Assembly: GCF_001429045.1 (NCBI RefSeq)
Contig: NZ_LMHY01000029.1
Location: 389,869-453,868, forward strand
DNA length: 64,000 bases
Origin: Pseudomonas sp. Root71
Lineage (GTDB): Bacteria; Pseudomonadota; Gammaproteobacteria; Pseudomonadales; Pseudomonadaceae
Direction of reading: 5' to 3'
Numbering within the stretch: the stretch's first letter is position 1; the number at the start of each line of letters is the position of its first letter. The position numbers and the translations under genes are program-made. Positions 1 to 7,939 of this stretch are shown one piece after another. The notes under the pieces are model-generated. The model saw only the letters and a list, made by a program, of their open reading frames with translations. It was not told the origin of the DNA and did no database searches.

Positions 1-498
1 CAGGAATCGTTTTTCGTGTTCGGTAACGGCCAGATGTTTGGCGTGCCGGTACCGATCCTGATCACTATCGTCTGCTTTCTGTTCTTCGGCTGGCTGCTGA
101 ACTACACCACCTACGGGCGCAACACCATGGCTATTGGCGGCAATCAGGAAGCGGCGCTGCTGGCCGGTGTGAATGTCGACCGGACCAAGATCATCATCTT
201 CGCCGTGCACGGTGTGATCGGCGCGTTGGCCGGGGTGATCCTGGCGTCGCGCATGACCTCCGGCCAGCCAATGATCGGCCAGGGTTTCGAGCTGACGGTG
301 ATCTCGGCCTGCGTGCTGGGCGGGGTGTCGTTGAGTGGCGGGATCGGCATGATCCGGCACGTGATCGCCGGGGTGTTGATTCTGGCGATCATCGAAAATG
401 CGATGAACCTGAAGAACATCGATACGTTTTATCAGTATGTGATTCGGGGTTCGATTCTGCTTTTGGCCGTTGTGATTGACCGCCTGAAGCAGCGTTGA
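1..498 (+). CDS. araH: L-arabinose-type ABC transporter permease AraH, 3' part
   Basis: The frame is open from base 1, so the gene starts upstream and only the last 165 residues are visible. The protein is an inner-membrane permease of the ribose/arabinose (BPD_transp_2) family, which moves a pentose delivered by a periplasmic binding protein. Seen directly: several hydrophobic spans, the family motif GGNQEAALLAGVNV, then ASRMTSGQP and ISACVLGGVSLSGGIG, and the end VIDRLKQR. The wording ENAMNLKNI close to the C terminus matches AraH better than RbsC from memory. The binding protein and ATPase would lie upstream, outside the window. A related sugar such as fucose or galactose cannot be excluded as substrate. 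A palindromic repeat pair follows the stop by 33 bases. Confidence 0.8.
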   Translation, partial: QESFFVFGNGQMFGVPVPILITIVCFLFFGWLLNYTTYGRNTMAIGGNQEAALLAGVNVDRTKIIIFAVHGVIGALAGVILASRMTSGQPMIGQGFELTVISACVLGGVSLSGGIGMIRHVIAGVLILAIIENAMNLKNIDTFYQYVIRGSILLLAVVIDRLKQR

Positions 499-530
499 CC
501 ACCGAAGTCTGAAGGTACAGATGATCTCCT

Positions 531-635
531 GTGGGAGCGGCGGTGCGACGATTCGACTTGCTCGCGAAAGCGATCTGTCGGTCACATCGATGTTGGATGT
601 GCTGACGTCTTCGCGAGCAAGCCCGCTCCCACATT
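531..635. repeat. REP-type inverted pair (family A, GTGGGAG ends outward)
   Basis: Two copies of a palindromic element face each other. The left arm starts TGTGGGAGCGGCGGTGCGA and the right arm reads TTCGCGAGCAAGCCCGCTCC followed by CACATTG; about 60 bases lie between. The left copy is degenerate relative to GTGGGAGCGGGCTTGCTCGC. It sits between the convergent araH and the Rho_N-domain gene, where such pairs may help end or stabilise transcripts (inference). Confidence 0.85.
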
Positions 636-659
636 GGACCGTGTACAAAACAGTTGGCC

Positions 660-1040
660 TTAACCCGCCTTGCGCAACGCCTCGATCAACTCCTGCTTGC
701 GCATCCCCGATCTTCCCGGAATACCCTTGGCCCGGGCTTCCTTCCTCAAGCTATCGACCGTCTGGGTCTCTCTGGAGGCCCTGCTGCCACGCGAGTGTCC
801 CTCACGAGTGGCCACCGCCCGACGCGCCGACTCCTTGCGATCGGCCGATTTTGCACTGGCCGGCTTCTTGCGTCCCGAACCGCCGGCCCGCTCGCCGCCG
901 CCGGACTGCTTGTTGACTGTCGCCCAGGCGCGGGCTTCTGCTTCGTCTTTTGAGACGCCTTTGTTTTCGTAACTGTCTTCGATGTGTTGCGCCTTGCGTT
1001 TTTGCTCAGCGGTGTATTTGGTTTTGCTTCCACGAGGCAT
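660..1040 (-). CDS. Rho_N-domain small basic protein (often named plasmid stabilization protein)
   Basis: 126 residues with three parts. Residues 1-45 (KYTAEQKRKAQHIEDSYENK) are a charged helical segment found in small Pseudomonas stress-type proteins. Residues 46-90 are a low-complexity linker rich in Gly, Arg, Lys and Ser. Residues 91-126 resemble the Rho N-terminal SAP-like fold (VDSLRKEARAKGI, then KQELIEALRKAG), which binds nucleic acid in Rho. A good AGGAG lies 8 bases before the ATG. Function is unknown; nucleic-acid binding is inferred from the C-terminal domain and basic charge. The name plasmid stabilization protein used for relatives is not supported by anything here, and there is no plasmid context. 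Confidence 0.7.
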   Translation of the reverse strand: MPRGSKTKYTAEQKRKAQHIEDSYENKGVSKDEAEARAWATVNKQSGGGERAGGSGRKKPASAKSADRKESARRAVATREGHSRGSRASRETQTVDSLRKEARAKGIPGRSGMRKQELIEALRKAG

Positions 1041-1059
1041 GGGATTTCTCCTGGCTTCA

Positions 1060-1383
1060 TTACTGGCTCATGTTGCTTTCCTCGTCCTCGGTGGTGCTTG
1101 AACCGAGGCCACCACTGCCGGGTGTTTTTTTCTCCGGCAGGTTCGGCCCGCCCTTACGTCCCGCGTCATTGCCTTGAATCCGCGGGTCGGTGCCGGTGGC
1201 GGGCGGCAGGTTATGGTCGATCGTCGTGCCATCGGTGTTCATGCCGGGGGCACTCTGGATGGCGGGAGCCCTGGGTTTTTCCACCGGATTGGTCGGGCCG
1301 GTGCTCGAGCCGATGGTCCCGGCGAAGGAGGCTGCGGACAAAAGCGCAGTGAGAACGAGGGCGGTCAACCTGGACAGGGTCAT
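1060..1383 (-). CDS. Small secreted protein of unknown function
   Basis: 107 residues. The first 22 form a Sec signal peptide (MTLSRLTALVLTALLSAASF, cleavage probably after the following Ala). The rest is a disordered, Gly/Pro/Thr/Asn-rich stretch without a recognisable domain and without cysteines; it ends in an acidic tail (TEDEESNMSQ). GGAGA lies 7 bases before the ATG, which supports the start. It lies 19 bases upstream of the Rho_N-domain gene on the same strand, so the two may be cotranscribed. I do not recognise the family. Confidence 0.6.
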   Translation of the reverse strand: MTLSRLTALVLTALLSAASFAGTIGSSTGPTNPVEKPRAPAIQSAPGMNTDGTTIDHNLPPATGTDPRIQGNDAGRKGGPNLPEKKTPGSGGLGSSTTEDEESNMSQ

Positions 1384-1464
1384 GGCGGTGTCTCCAACGA
1401 GTAGAGTCCTTACCTGATTAGTCCGCCCTCGATCCGGATGGGTGCATTGTCAGCGACGAACGGC

Positions 1465-2670
1465 TCAAGCCTGTTCCAGTGCCCTGACTGCTGTGGCCCT
1501 GCGCCAGATCAATCGGCCCACGGTGATCAGCCAGTTGAGCGAGGCAACCGCCAACACCGTGAGCAACAGCGTGGGCATGCCTTGTTCGACGATGATTTTC
1601 CCGGCCAGCAATGGAAAACCGAACACGCCGATGAAGTACGACAGGCTGAACAGCAGCAGGGATTGCGCGGTGCTGCCGTTCGGCGCTTCATTGGCGGCCA
1701 GGCCGTTGATCACCGAGTAGGTCAGGCCATAACCGATCCCGAGCATCACCGCCGCGAGCACATAGCTGAAGCTGCTGTCGACGACAAAACCGAACATCAC
1801 GATCGATGCCAGCATCAACCCCGAAAGTACGCATGACGCACGGAACGGATCGCGCTTGACCACGAACCCGGCAACCAGCATGCGGCCGCTGATCGCCGCG
1901 CTCATGAAGCCGAGGAAGAACAGCGAATAGTCGAGTGAGTGCGCCGCCGCGTAACTGGTTTGAAAGCTCGACAGACCACCGAACACGCAGCCGCCGAGGC
2001 CAACCATGATGATCGGGAAAACGGCCCTGGACGACAGCACCTGAGTCGCTGCACGCCAGGAAATCCGCGACACGCTGCCAGATTGCGCGGGCGTCTGTTT
2101 CAGTTGTCGATCCAGGCGCCAGAACAGCAAAACGCCGATCAGGCTGGCCAGCGCCGCCAGGTAAAACGCCGCCGTCACCGGATAACCGAGCGCACTCGCC
2201 GCGCGGCCGAGCAAAGGGCCGCTGCCGATTCCGGTCATCATGCTGCCCGACAACAGGGCGAAGTATTTGGCGCGCTGCGCGGGAGTCACAAGACTCGCGA
2301 CGATGATCGGCCCCAGGGTGTAGAACACGCCCCAGCCCAGGCCCAGCAGCAGCCCGAAAAACAACAGCAGGTGACCGAAGCCCGGGGTCAGGGCGAAGCC
2401 CAGGCTGGCTGCTACCAGCAACACACCGAACAACGCCACCGATCGGGCGGCGCCGAGCAAGTCGGACAAATGACCGGAAACAATCACCGCCGCAAAGGTG
2501 CTGAGCATCGCCGCCGAAATCACACTGCCGGCGTCGTGTTCGTTACCGCCGCGCGAACCAATCAACAACGACAGCAAAAACGTCGAACCGTAGGACAACG
2601 ACAACAGGTAACTGGCGAGGCAGAACAGGCCGAACAGCTTGCTTGAAACTGGGGGTATTGCGGTAGACAT
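1465..2670 (-). CDS. MFS transporter
   Basis: 401 residues, about 12 hydrophobic segments split by a central loop near residue 195 (RLDRQLKQTPAQSG), the usual layout of a major facilitator carrier in the inner membrane. Loop 2-3 carries GHLSDLLGAARSVALFGVLL, a version of the MFS G-x-L-x-D-R signature in which the Arg is shifted. Substrate cannot be read from sequence; the short-loop architecture fits drug or metabolite efflux or uptake. No terminator is visible downstream and the next gene (the secreted protein) starts 81 bases beyond its stop on the same strand. Confidence 0.75.
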   Translation of the reverse strand: MSTAIPPVSSKLFGLFCLASYLLSLSYGSTFLLSLLIGSRGGNEHDAGSVISAAMLSTFAAVIVSGHLSDLLGAARSVALFGVLLVAASLGFALTPGFGHLLLFFGLLLGLGWGVFYTLGPIIVASLVTPAQRAKYFALLSGSMMTGIGSGPLLGRAASALGYPVTAAFYLAALASLIGVLLFWRLDRQLKQTPAQSGSVSRISWRAATQVLSSRAVFPIIMVGLGGCVFGGLSSFQTSYAAAHSLDYSLFFLGFMSAAISGRMLVAGFVVKRDPFRASCVLSGLMLASIVMFGFVVDSSFSYVLAAVMLGIGYGLTYSVINGLAANEAPNGSTAQSLLLFSLSYFIGVFGFPLLAGKIIVEQGMPTLLLTVLAVASLNWLITVGRLIWRRATAVRALEQA

Positions 2671-2869
2671 GACGCGGTTCCTTGACCGGCTGAATGAGCA
2701 GCGCGGCTATCTAACCACGCAGTGCCCAAATGTTAGGTCCGAGGTTATCGATTCCAGGGTTAGTGTTGGCCGGAGTAATGAGCGCATTTGTGGTCAGTGA
2801 GCAAGCTCTCTCGCCACACGTCACGCGCCGACTTAGTATGGCGTTTTCCACTTTTGACAAGGCACGTCC

Positions 2870-3352
2870 ATGACGATCGAAATCCGCCCGGCGACCCCCA
2901 GTGACGCACCGCAAATCCTCGCGTTCATCACTGAACTGGCCGACTACGAACGTGCCCGCCATGAAGTCATCGCCAGCGTTGCCGATATCGAGCGCAGCCT
3001 GTTCAGCGAAGGTGCCACCGCCCATGGCCTGATTTGCCTGCGCGACGGTGCCCCCATCGGTTTCGCGGTGTTTTTCTTCAGCTATTCCACCTGGCTTGGC
3101 AGCAACTGCCTGTACCTCGAAGACCTCTACATCACCCCGGAACAGCGCGGCGGCGGTGCGGGCAAGACCCTGCTGCGGCAACTGGCGAAAATCGCCTGCG
3201 CCAACGACTGTGGCCGTTTCGAGTGGAGCGTGCTGGAGTGGAATACACCGGCCATCGATTTCTACAAATCCCTGGGGGCGCAGCCGCAGGAGGAGTGGGT
3301 GCGCTATCGGATGGATGGGGCGGTGTTGCGGGATTTTGCTTCGGGTAACTGA
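2870..3352 (+). CDS. GNAT family N-acetyltransferase
   Basis: 160 residues, a single GNAT domain. Seen: the N-terminal IEIRPATPSDAPQILAFI, the central strand LEDLYITPEQRGGGAGKTLL with the acetyl-CoA pyrophosphate loop (Q/R-x-x-G-x-G/A shape RGGGAG) at about residues 91-96, and the C-terminal NTPAIDFYKSLGA typical of the family. The pattern resembles the diamine/thialysine acetyltransferase (SSAT-like) branch, which has the same FFxYSTWxG segment (seen here as FFFSYSTWLGS), so a small amine or amino acid is the likely substrate. Divergent from the MFS gene across a 199-bp gap; followed by a palindromic repeat pair that probably ends the transcript. Confidence 0.85.
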   Translation: MTIEIRPATPSDAPQILAFITELADYERARHEVIASVADIERSLFSEGATAHGLICLRDGAPIGFAVFFFSYSTWLGSNCLYLEDLYITPEQRGGGAGKTLLRQLAKIACANDCGRFEWSVLEWNTPAIDFYKSLGAQPQEEWVRYRMDGAVLRDFASGN

Positions 3353-3360
3353 AACTTCTT

Positions 3361-3461
3361 AAAAGATCGCAGCCTTCGGCAGCTCCTACGGATCGATGTA
3401 CACCGCCAAACCGCGGCGGACGATCCCGTGTAGGAGCTGCCGAAGGCTGCGATCTTTTTTT
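3361..3461. repeat. REP-type inverted pair (family B, AAAAGATC ends outward)
   Basis: Left arm AAAAGATCGCAGCCTTCGGC followed by AGCTCCTAC, right arm GTAGGAGCTGCCGAAGGCTG followed by CGATCTTTTTTTT; about 43 bases lie between. The run of T after the right arm gives it the look of an intrinsic terminator for the GNAT gene. Confidence 0.85.
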
Positions 3462-3473
3462 TGTAGTGTCTCA

Positions 3474-3500
3474 CAATATGGGATTGATATTTATATATTG
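3474..3500. promoter_or_regulatory. AT-rich region with CAATAT/ATATTG inverted repeat before dgoK
   Basis: An unusually AT-rich stretch in a GC-rich genome, 67 bases before dgoK. CAATAT at 3474-3479 and ATATTG at 3495-3500 form an inverted repeat with 15 bases between. This is the natural place for the dgo promoter and the operator of the cluster's IclR regulator, but no clear -35/-10 pair can be assigned with confidence. Confidence 0.35.
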
Positions 3501-3566
3501 AGATATGTCCCGTCTCAGGTTTATAGTCCCGCTCACTCACTGCCAAAAACCAAAACAGGTGAAGCG

Positions 3567-4559
3567 ATGCAGGCGCAATTGATCGCGCTCGACTGGGGGA
3601 CAACCTCATTACGTGCTTACAAACTGGCTGAAGGCGGCCAAGTGCTCGAACAGCGTTCGCTGTCGTCGGGGATCATGCAGCTGCCGAAAGCGCCGCGAAT
3701 CATTGGCGGCCGGGAATGCACCGATGGTTTCGAACTGGCCTTCGATGAGGCTTGCGGCGACTGGCTCGATGGCCAGCCGGATCTGCCGGTGATTGCCTGC
3801 GGCATGGTCGGCAGCGCCCAGGGCTGGCGCGAAGCGGCCTACCGCGATACGCCGGCGAATGTCGCCACGCTCGGTACTGCCTTGCAAACCGTGCGCAGCC
3901 TGCGCGGCGTCGATGTGCACATCGTGCCCGGCGTCATTGAGCGTTCGTCTTTGCCGAATGTGATGCGCGGCGAAGAAACCCAGGTGCTCGGCGTGCTGCA
4001 AAACCTGGCGAGCGAGGCGGGCGCTGATCTGCTGATCGGCTTGCCGGGCAGCCACTCGAAATGGGTGGAAGTGGCCGACGGCTGCATCATGCACTTCGAC
4101 ACTTTCATGACCGGCGAAGTCTTCGCTGTGCTGAGTCAACACAGCATTCTCGGACGCACCCAGCAATGTGGCGGGTCTTTCGATGGCGATGCGTTTGATC
4201 GCGGCGTGCGGGTCGCGTTGTCGGCGGACGGTGACATCGGTCCGCTGTCGACCCTGTTCAGCGCCCGCAGTCTCGGGCTGACCGGCGAGTTGAGCGCCAC
4301 CGCCCAGGCGGACTATCTGTCCGGCCTGCTGATCGGCCACGAGCTGGTGGCGCTGGCCAACGTGCAACGGCGCCGGCGCAACAGCGTGCATCTGCCTTCG
4401 ATCATCCTCATCGGTAACACCCAACTCTGTGCCCGCTACAGCCGTGCGCTCGACGCCTGCGGTTTTGCCCGGGTGATCCTGGCCGAACAGGCCACCGAAC
4501 GCGGGTTGTGGCAACTGGCGCTGGCTGCCGGCCTGGTCACGTGCACCGCATCCCGTTAA
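3567..4559 (+). CDS. dgoK: 2-dehydro-3-deoxygalactonokinase
   Basis: 330 residues when started at the ATG that begins MQAQLIALDWGTTSLRAY; the frame is open further upstream but that part runs through the repeat and the promoter region. The enzyme phosphorylates 2-dehydro-3-deoxy-D-galactonate with ATP, step two of galactonate breakdown in the cytoplasm. The motif ALDWGTTSLRAY at residues 7-18 is the ASKHA-type phosphate-binding loop, and LIGLPGSHSKWV and MTGEVFAVLSQHSILGR are conserved DgoK blocks. The gene is followed after 19 bases by dgoA, so the two are surely cotranscribed. The neighbours dgoA and dgoD make the assignment firm. Confidence 0.93.
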   Translation: MQAQLIALDWGTTSLRAYKLAEGGQVLEQRSLSSGIMQLPKAPRIIGGRECTDGFELAFDEACGDWLDGQPDLPVIACGMVGSAQGWREAAYRDTPANVATLGTALQTVRSLRGVDVHIVPGVIERSSLPNVMRGEETQVLGVLQNLASEAGADLLIGLPGSHSKWVEVADGCIMHFDTFMTGEVFAVLSQHSILGRTQQCGGSFDGDAFDRGVRVALSADGDIGPLSTLFSARSLGLTGELSATAQADYLSGLLIGHELVALANVQRRRRNSVHLPSIILIGNTQLCARYSRALDACGFARVILAEQATERGLWQLALAAGLVTCTASR

Positions 4560-4578
4560 ACCTGACTGGAGTCCTGAC

Positions 4579-5199
4579 ATGCTCAAACAAGCCCTGGCGC
4601 AAAACGGCCTGATCGCGATCCTGCGTGGCCTGCGTCCGCAGGAAGCGGCGGACATCGGCGAAGTGCTGTACGCCGCCGGATTTCGCGTCATCGAAGTGCC
4701 GCTCAATTCCCCTGAGCCCTACGAAAGTATCCGCATCCTGCGCAGTACCTTGCCCGCCGATTGCCTGATCGGTGCCGGCACTGTGTTGACCCCGGAGCAG
4801 GTCGAACAAGTGAAAGCCGCGGGCGGCCAGGTGATCGTCATGCCCCATAGCGATCCGAAGGTTTTGCGCGCGGCGAAAGCGGCAGGGCTGTACCTGTCGC
4901 CGGGAGTCGCCACACCGACTGAAGCCTTCGCGGCACTGGCTGAAGGCGCCGATGTGCTGAAGCTGTTTCCGGCCGAGCAGATGGGCCCGGCAGTCGTCAA
5001 AGCCTGGCTCGCGGTGTTGCCGGCCGGAACCCTTCTGGCGCCAGTCGGCGGGATCACGCCGGACAACATGCAGTCGTTCATCGACGCCGGCGTCAAAGGT
5101 TTCGGCCTCGGCTCCGGCCTGTTCAAACCGGGCATGACGCCAGCGCAAGTAGCGGCCAATGCCGAGGCCTACGTCGCTGCCTGGAAAGCCCTTCGCTAA
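4579..5199 (+). CDS. dgoA: 2-dehydro-3-deoxy-6-phosphogalactonate aldolase
   Basis: 206 residues, a class I aldolase of the KDPG/KDPGal family (TIM barrel). It splits 2-dehydro-3-deoxy-6-phosphogalactonate into pyruvate and D-glyceraldehyde 3-phosphate. Catalytic residues visible: Glu39 in FRVIEVPLNSP and the Schiff-base Lys128 in ADVLKLFPAEQ; the ILRGLRP segment at 14-20 supplies the carboxylate-binding Arg. The length equals that of stand-alone DgoA, so it is not fused to the dehydratase. It is preceded by GGAGT before the ATG, and dgoD follows after 48 bases. Confidence 0.94.
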   Translation: MLKQALAQNGLIAILRGLRPQEAADIGEVLYAAGFRVIEVPLNSPEPYESIRILRSTLPADCLIGAGTVLTPEQVEQVKAAGGQVIVMPHSDPKVLRAAKAAGLYLSPGVATPTEAFAALAEGADVLKLFPAEQMGPAVVKAWLAVLPAGTLLAPVGGITPDNMQSFIDAGVKGFGLGSGLFKPGMTPAQVAANAEAYVAAWKALR

Positions 5200-5247
5200 G
5201 ACTTCTTTGAGCGCCGAGCGCGCTGCATCTAATAAGAGAGCCAAAAG

Positions 5248-6396
5248 ATGAAAATCACCAAACTGACCACCTTCATCGTTCCGCCGCGCTGGTGCTTCCT
5301 CAAGGTCGAAACCGACGAGGGCGTCACCGGTTGGGGCGAGCCCGTGGTCGAAGGCCGCGCCCACACCGTTGCCGCTGCCGTTGAAGAATTGTCCGACTAC
5401 CTGATCGGCAAGGACCCGCGCAACATCGAAGACATCTGGACCGTGCTCTATCGCGGCGGCTTCTACCGTGGCGGCGCGATCCACATGAGCGCCCTGGCCG
5501 GTATCGACCAGGCCTTGTGGGACATCAAGGGCAAGGCGCTGGGCGTGTCGGTCAGCGACCTGTTGGGTGGCCAGGTGCGGGACAAGATCCGTGTGTATTC
5601 GTGGATCGGTGGCGACCGTCCGGCGGATACCGCGCGGGCGGCGAAAGAAGCGGTCGAGCGTGGTTTTACCGCGGTGAAAATGAACGGCACCGAAGAACTG
5701 CAATTCCTCGACACCTTCGACAAGGTCGACCAGGCCCTGGCCAACGTCGCTGCCGTGCGCGATGCCGTCGGCCCGAACGTCGGCATTGGCGTGGACTTCC
5801 ATGGCCGGGTGCACAAGCCCATGGCCAAGGTGCTGATGAAGGAGCTTGATCCGTACAAGCTGATGTTCATCGAAGAGCCGGTGCTCAGCGAAAACTACGA
5901 AGCGCTCAAAGAACTGGCGCCGCTGACCAGTACGCCGATTGCCCTGGGTGAGCGCCTGTTCTCGCGCTGGGATTTCAAGCGTGTGCTCAGCGAAGGCTAC
6001 GTCGACATCATCCAGCCGGATGCCTCCCACGCTGGCGGCATCACCGAAACCCGCAAGATCGCCAACATGGCCGAAGCCTACGACGTGGCGCTGGCGCTGC
6101 ATTGCCCGCTGGGCCCGATTGCCCTGGCGGCGTGCCTGCAACTGGACGCGGCTTGCTACAACGCGTTCATCCAGGAGCAGAGCCTGGGCATCCATTACAA
6201 CGAGAGCAACGACCTGCTCGACTACGTCAAAGACCCACGGGTATTCGACTACGACAAAGGCTTCGTGAAGATCCCGAACGGCCCGGGCCTGGGCATCGAG
6301 ATCAACGAGGAATACGTGATCGAACGCGCCGCCATCGGCCACCGCTGGCGCAACCCGATCTGGCGCCATGCCGATGGCAGTTTTGCCGAGTGGTGA
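5248..6396 (+). CDS. dgoD: D-galactonate dehydratase
   Basis: 382 residues, the usual DgoD length. Enolase-superfamily enzyme of the mandelate racemase subgroup that removes water from D-galactonate to give 2-dehydro-3-deoxygalactonate, the first step of the pathway. Visible active-site pattern: metal ligands Asp183 (GVDFHG, with His185 as general acid), Glu209 (FIEEP) and Glu235 (ALGERL), and the His near residue 285 in LALHCPLGP. These positions match the characterised E. coli enzyme. RBS-like AAGAGAG precedes the ATG. A REP pair follows between this gene and the transporter, but same-strand order dgoK-dgoA-dgoD-transporter suggests one operon. Confidence 0.94.
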   Translation: MKITKLTTFIVPPRWCFLKVETDEGVTGWGEPVVEGRAHTVAAAVEELSDYLIGKDPRNIEDIWTVLYRGGFYRGGAIHMSALAGIDQALWDIKGKALGVSVSDLLGGQVRDKIRVYSWIGGDRPADTARAAKEAVERGFTAVKMNGTEELQFLDTFDKVDQALANVAAVRDAVGPNVGIGVDFHGRVHKPMAKVLMKELDPYKLMFIEEPVLSENYEALKELAPLTSTPIALGERLFSRWDFKRVLSEGYVDIIQPDASHAGGITETRKIANMAEAYDVALALHCPLGPIALAACLQLDAACYNAFIQEQSLGIHYNESNDLLDYVKDPRVFDYDKGFVKIPNGPGLGIEINEEYVIERAAIGHRWRNPIWRHADGSFAEW

Positions 6397-6419
6397 GTGC
6401 CTGACACACCACTGAACCC

Positions 6420-6511
6420 CTGTGGGAGCGAGCTTGCTCGCGATAGCGTCCTGTCAGTCACATCAATGCCGGATGTGCCGCCGTCATCGCGAGCAAGCTC
6501 GCTCCCACAGG
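6420..6511. repeat. REP-type inverted pair (family A, GTGGGAG ends outward)
   Basis: Arms CTGTGGGAGCGAGCTTGCTC(GCGAT) and (ATC)GCGAGCAAGCTCGCTCCCAC(AG), nearly perfect over 24 bases, with about 40 bases between. Variant with GCGAGC in place of GCGGGC. It lies inside the dgo operon between dgoD and the transporter. Confidence 0.88.
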
Positions 6512-6568
6512 GGGGGTAGTGCAAGTCTTCAAAATTGACCTCAATAACCATAAGAAGAGGCACCCCTC

Positions 6569-7879
6569 ATGCAACCGCAAACCCTCACCGGGCAGGCGTC
6601 GTTGGTGACGCCCAGCCGCAAGCGTTTTTTCATCATGGTGCTGTTGTTCATCACTGTGGTGATCAATTACCTGGACCGCAGCAACCTGTCGATTGCCGCC
6701 CCGGCATTGACCAGTGACCTGGGCATCGACCCGATCCACGTCGGCCTGATCTTCTCCGCGTTCGGCTGGACCTACGCCGCCATGCAAATCCCCGGCGGCT
6801 GGCTGGTGGACCGCGTGCCGCCACGGATTCTGTACAGCGTCGCCTTGCTGCTGTGGTCGGTGGCCACGGTGATGCTCGGCTTTGCCGCCAGCTTCATCGC
6901 GCTGTTCGTGTTGCGCATGGCGGTCGGTGCCCTGGAAGCGCCGGCCTATCCGATCAACAGCCGCGTGGTCACCACCTGGTTCCCGGAGCGCGAGCGCGCC
7001 ACGGCCATCGGTTTCTACACCTCCGGGCAGTTCGTCGGCCTGGCCTTCCTGACGCCGGTGCTGGCCTGGCTGCAGCACGAATTCGGCTGGCACATGGTGT
7101 TTGTCGCCACCGGAGCGGTGGGCATTGTGTGGGCGGTGATCTGGTACGCGGTGTATCGCGAACCACGGGATTTCAAAGGCGCCAATGACGCAGAGATTGA
7201 TCTGATCCGCGAGGGCGGCGGGCTGGTGGATATCCAGGCCGAACAGGCCAAGGTCAAAGCCAGGTTCAGTTGGACCGACCTGGGGATCGTCCTGACCAAG
7301 CGCAAGCTGTGGGGCATCTACCTTGGGCAGTTCTGCCTCAACTCGACCCTGTGGTTCTTCCTCACCTGGTTCCCGACCTACCTGGTGAAGTATCGCGGCA
7401 TGGACTTCATCAAATCCGGCCTGCTGGCGTCGCTGCCGTTTCTCGCGGCCTTTGTCGGTGTGCTGTGTTCCGGGTTCTTCTCGGACTTTTTGATCCGTCG
7501 CGGCTACACGGTGGGTTTCGCCCGCAAGTTGCCGATCATCAGCGGCCTGCTGATTTCCACCTCGATCATTGGCGCCAACTTTGTCGAGTCGACGCCCTTG
7601 GTGATTGCCTTCCTCGCGCTGGCGTTCTTCGGCAATGGCCTGGCCTCGATTACCTGGTCGCTGGTGTCGACCTTGGCTCCGGCGCGCTTGCTCGGGCTGA
7701 CCGGCGGGGTGTTCAACTTCATCGGCAACCTGTCGGCAATTGCCACGCCTATCGTGATCGGCTTCCTCGCGACGGGTGATTCTTTTGCCCCTGCAATCAC
7801 CTACATTTCGGTGCTGGCGTTGATTGGCGCACTGTCCTACATCTTGCTGGTGGGCAAGGTCGAGCGTATCAAGTTGTAG
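6569..7879 (+). CDS. dgoT: MFS galactonate/hexonate transporter (DgoT-like)
   Basis: 436 residues with about 12 membrane spans, a proton-linked anion:cation symporter-type MFS protein of the inner membrane. Family marks: NYLDRSNLSIAAPAL in the first span, the loop GGWLVDRVPPRILYSVALLL (the G-x-x-x-D-R signature), and RMAVGALEAPAYPINSRVV, all typical of hexuronate/galactonate carriers (ACS family). Its position directly after dgoD and before an IclR regulator supports galactonate uptake. A related sugar acid such as glucarate would give a similar sequence, so the symbol rests on context. Confidence 0.82.
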   Translation: MQPQTLTGQASLVTPSRKRFFIMVLLFITVVINYLDRSNLSIAAPALTSDLGIDPIHVGLIFSAFGWTYAAMQIPGGWLVDRVPPRILYSVALLLWSVATVMLGFAASFIALFVLRMAVGALEAPAYPINSRVVTTWFPERERATAIGFYTSGQFVGLAFLTPVLAWLQHEFGWHMVFVATGAVGIVWAVIWYAVYREPRDFKGANDAEIDLIREGGGLVDIQAEQAKVKARFSWTDLGIVLTKRKLWGIYLGQFCLNSTLWFFLTWFPTYLVKYRGMDFIKSGLLASLPFLAAFVGVLCSGFFSDFLIRRGYTVGFARKLPIISGLLISTSIIGANFVESTPLVIAFLALAFFGNGLASITWSLVSTLAPARLLGLTGGVFNFIGNLSAIATPIVIGFLATGDSFAPAITYISVLALIGALSYILLVGKVERIKL

Positions 7880-7939
7880 TCGTGGCATTCGGGCGACCAT
7901 AATGCCGCCCGTTCACTCGCTCAACGGTAAAGGCTGGAT

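Noticed and set aside
4537..6369. Minus-strand open frame of about 610 codons opposite dgoA and dgoD
   Set aside because: Antisense shadow of two well-identified enzymes; no ribosome site or recognisable domain.
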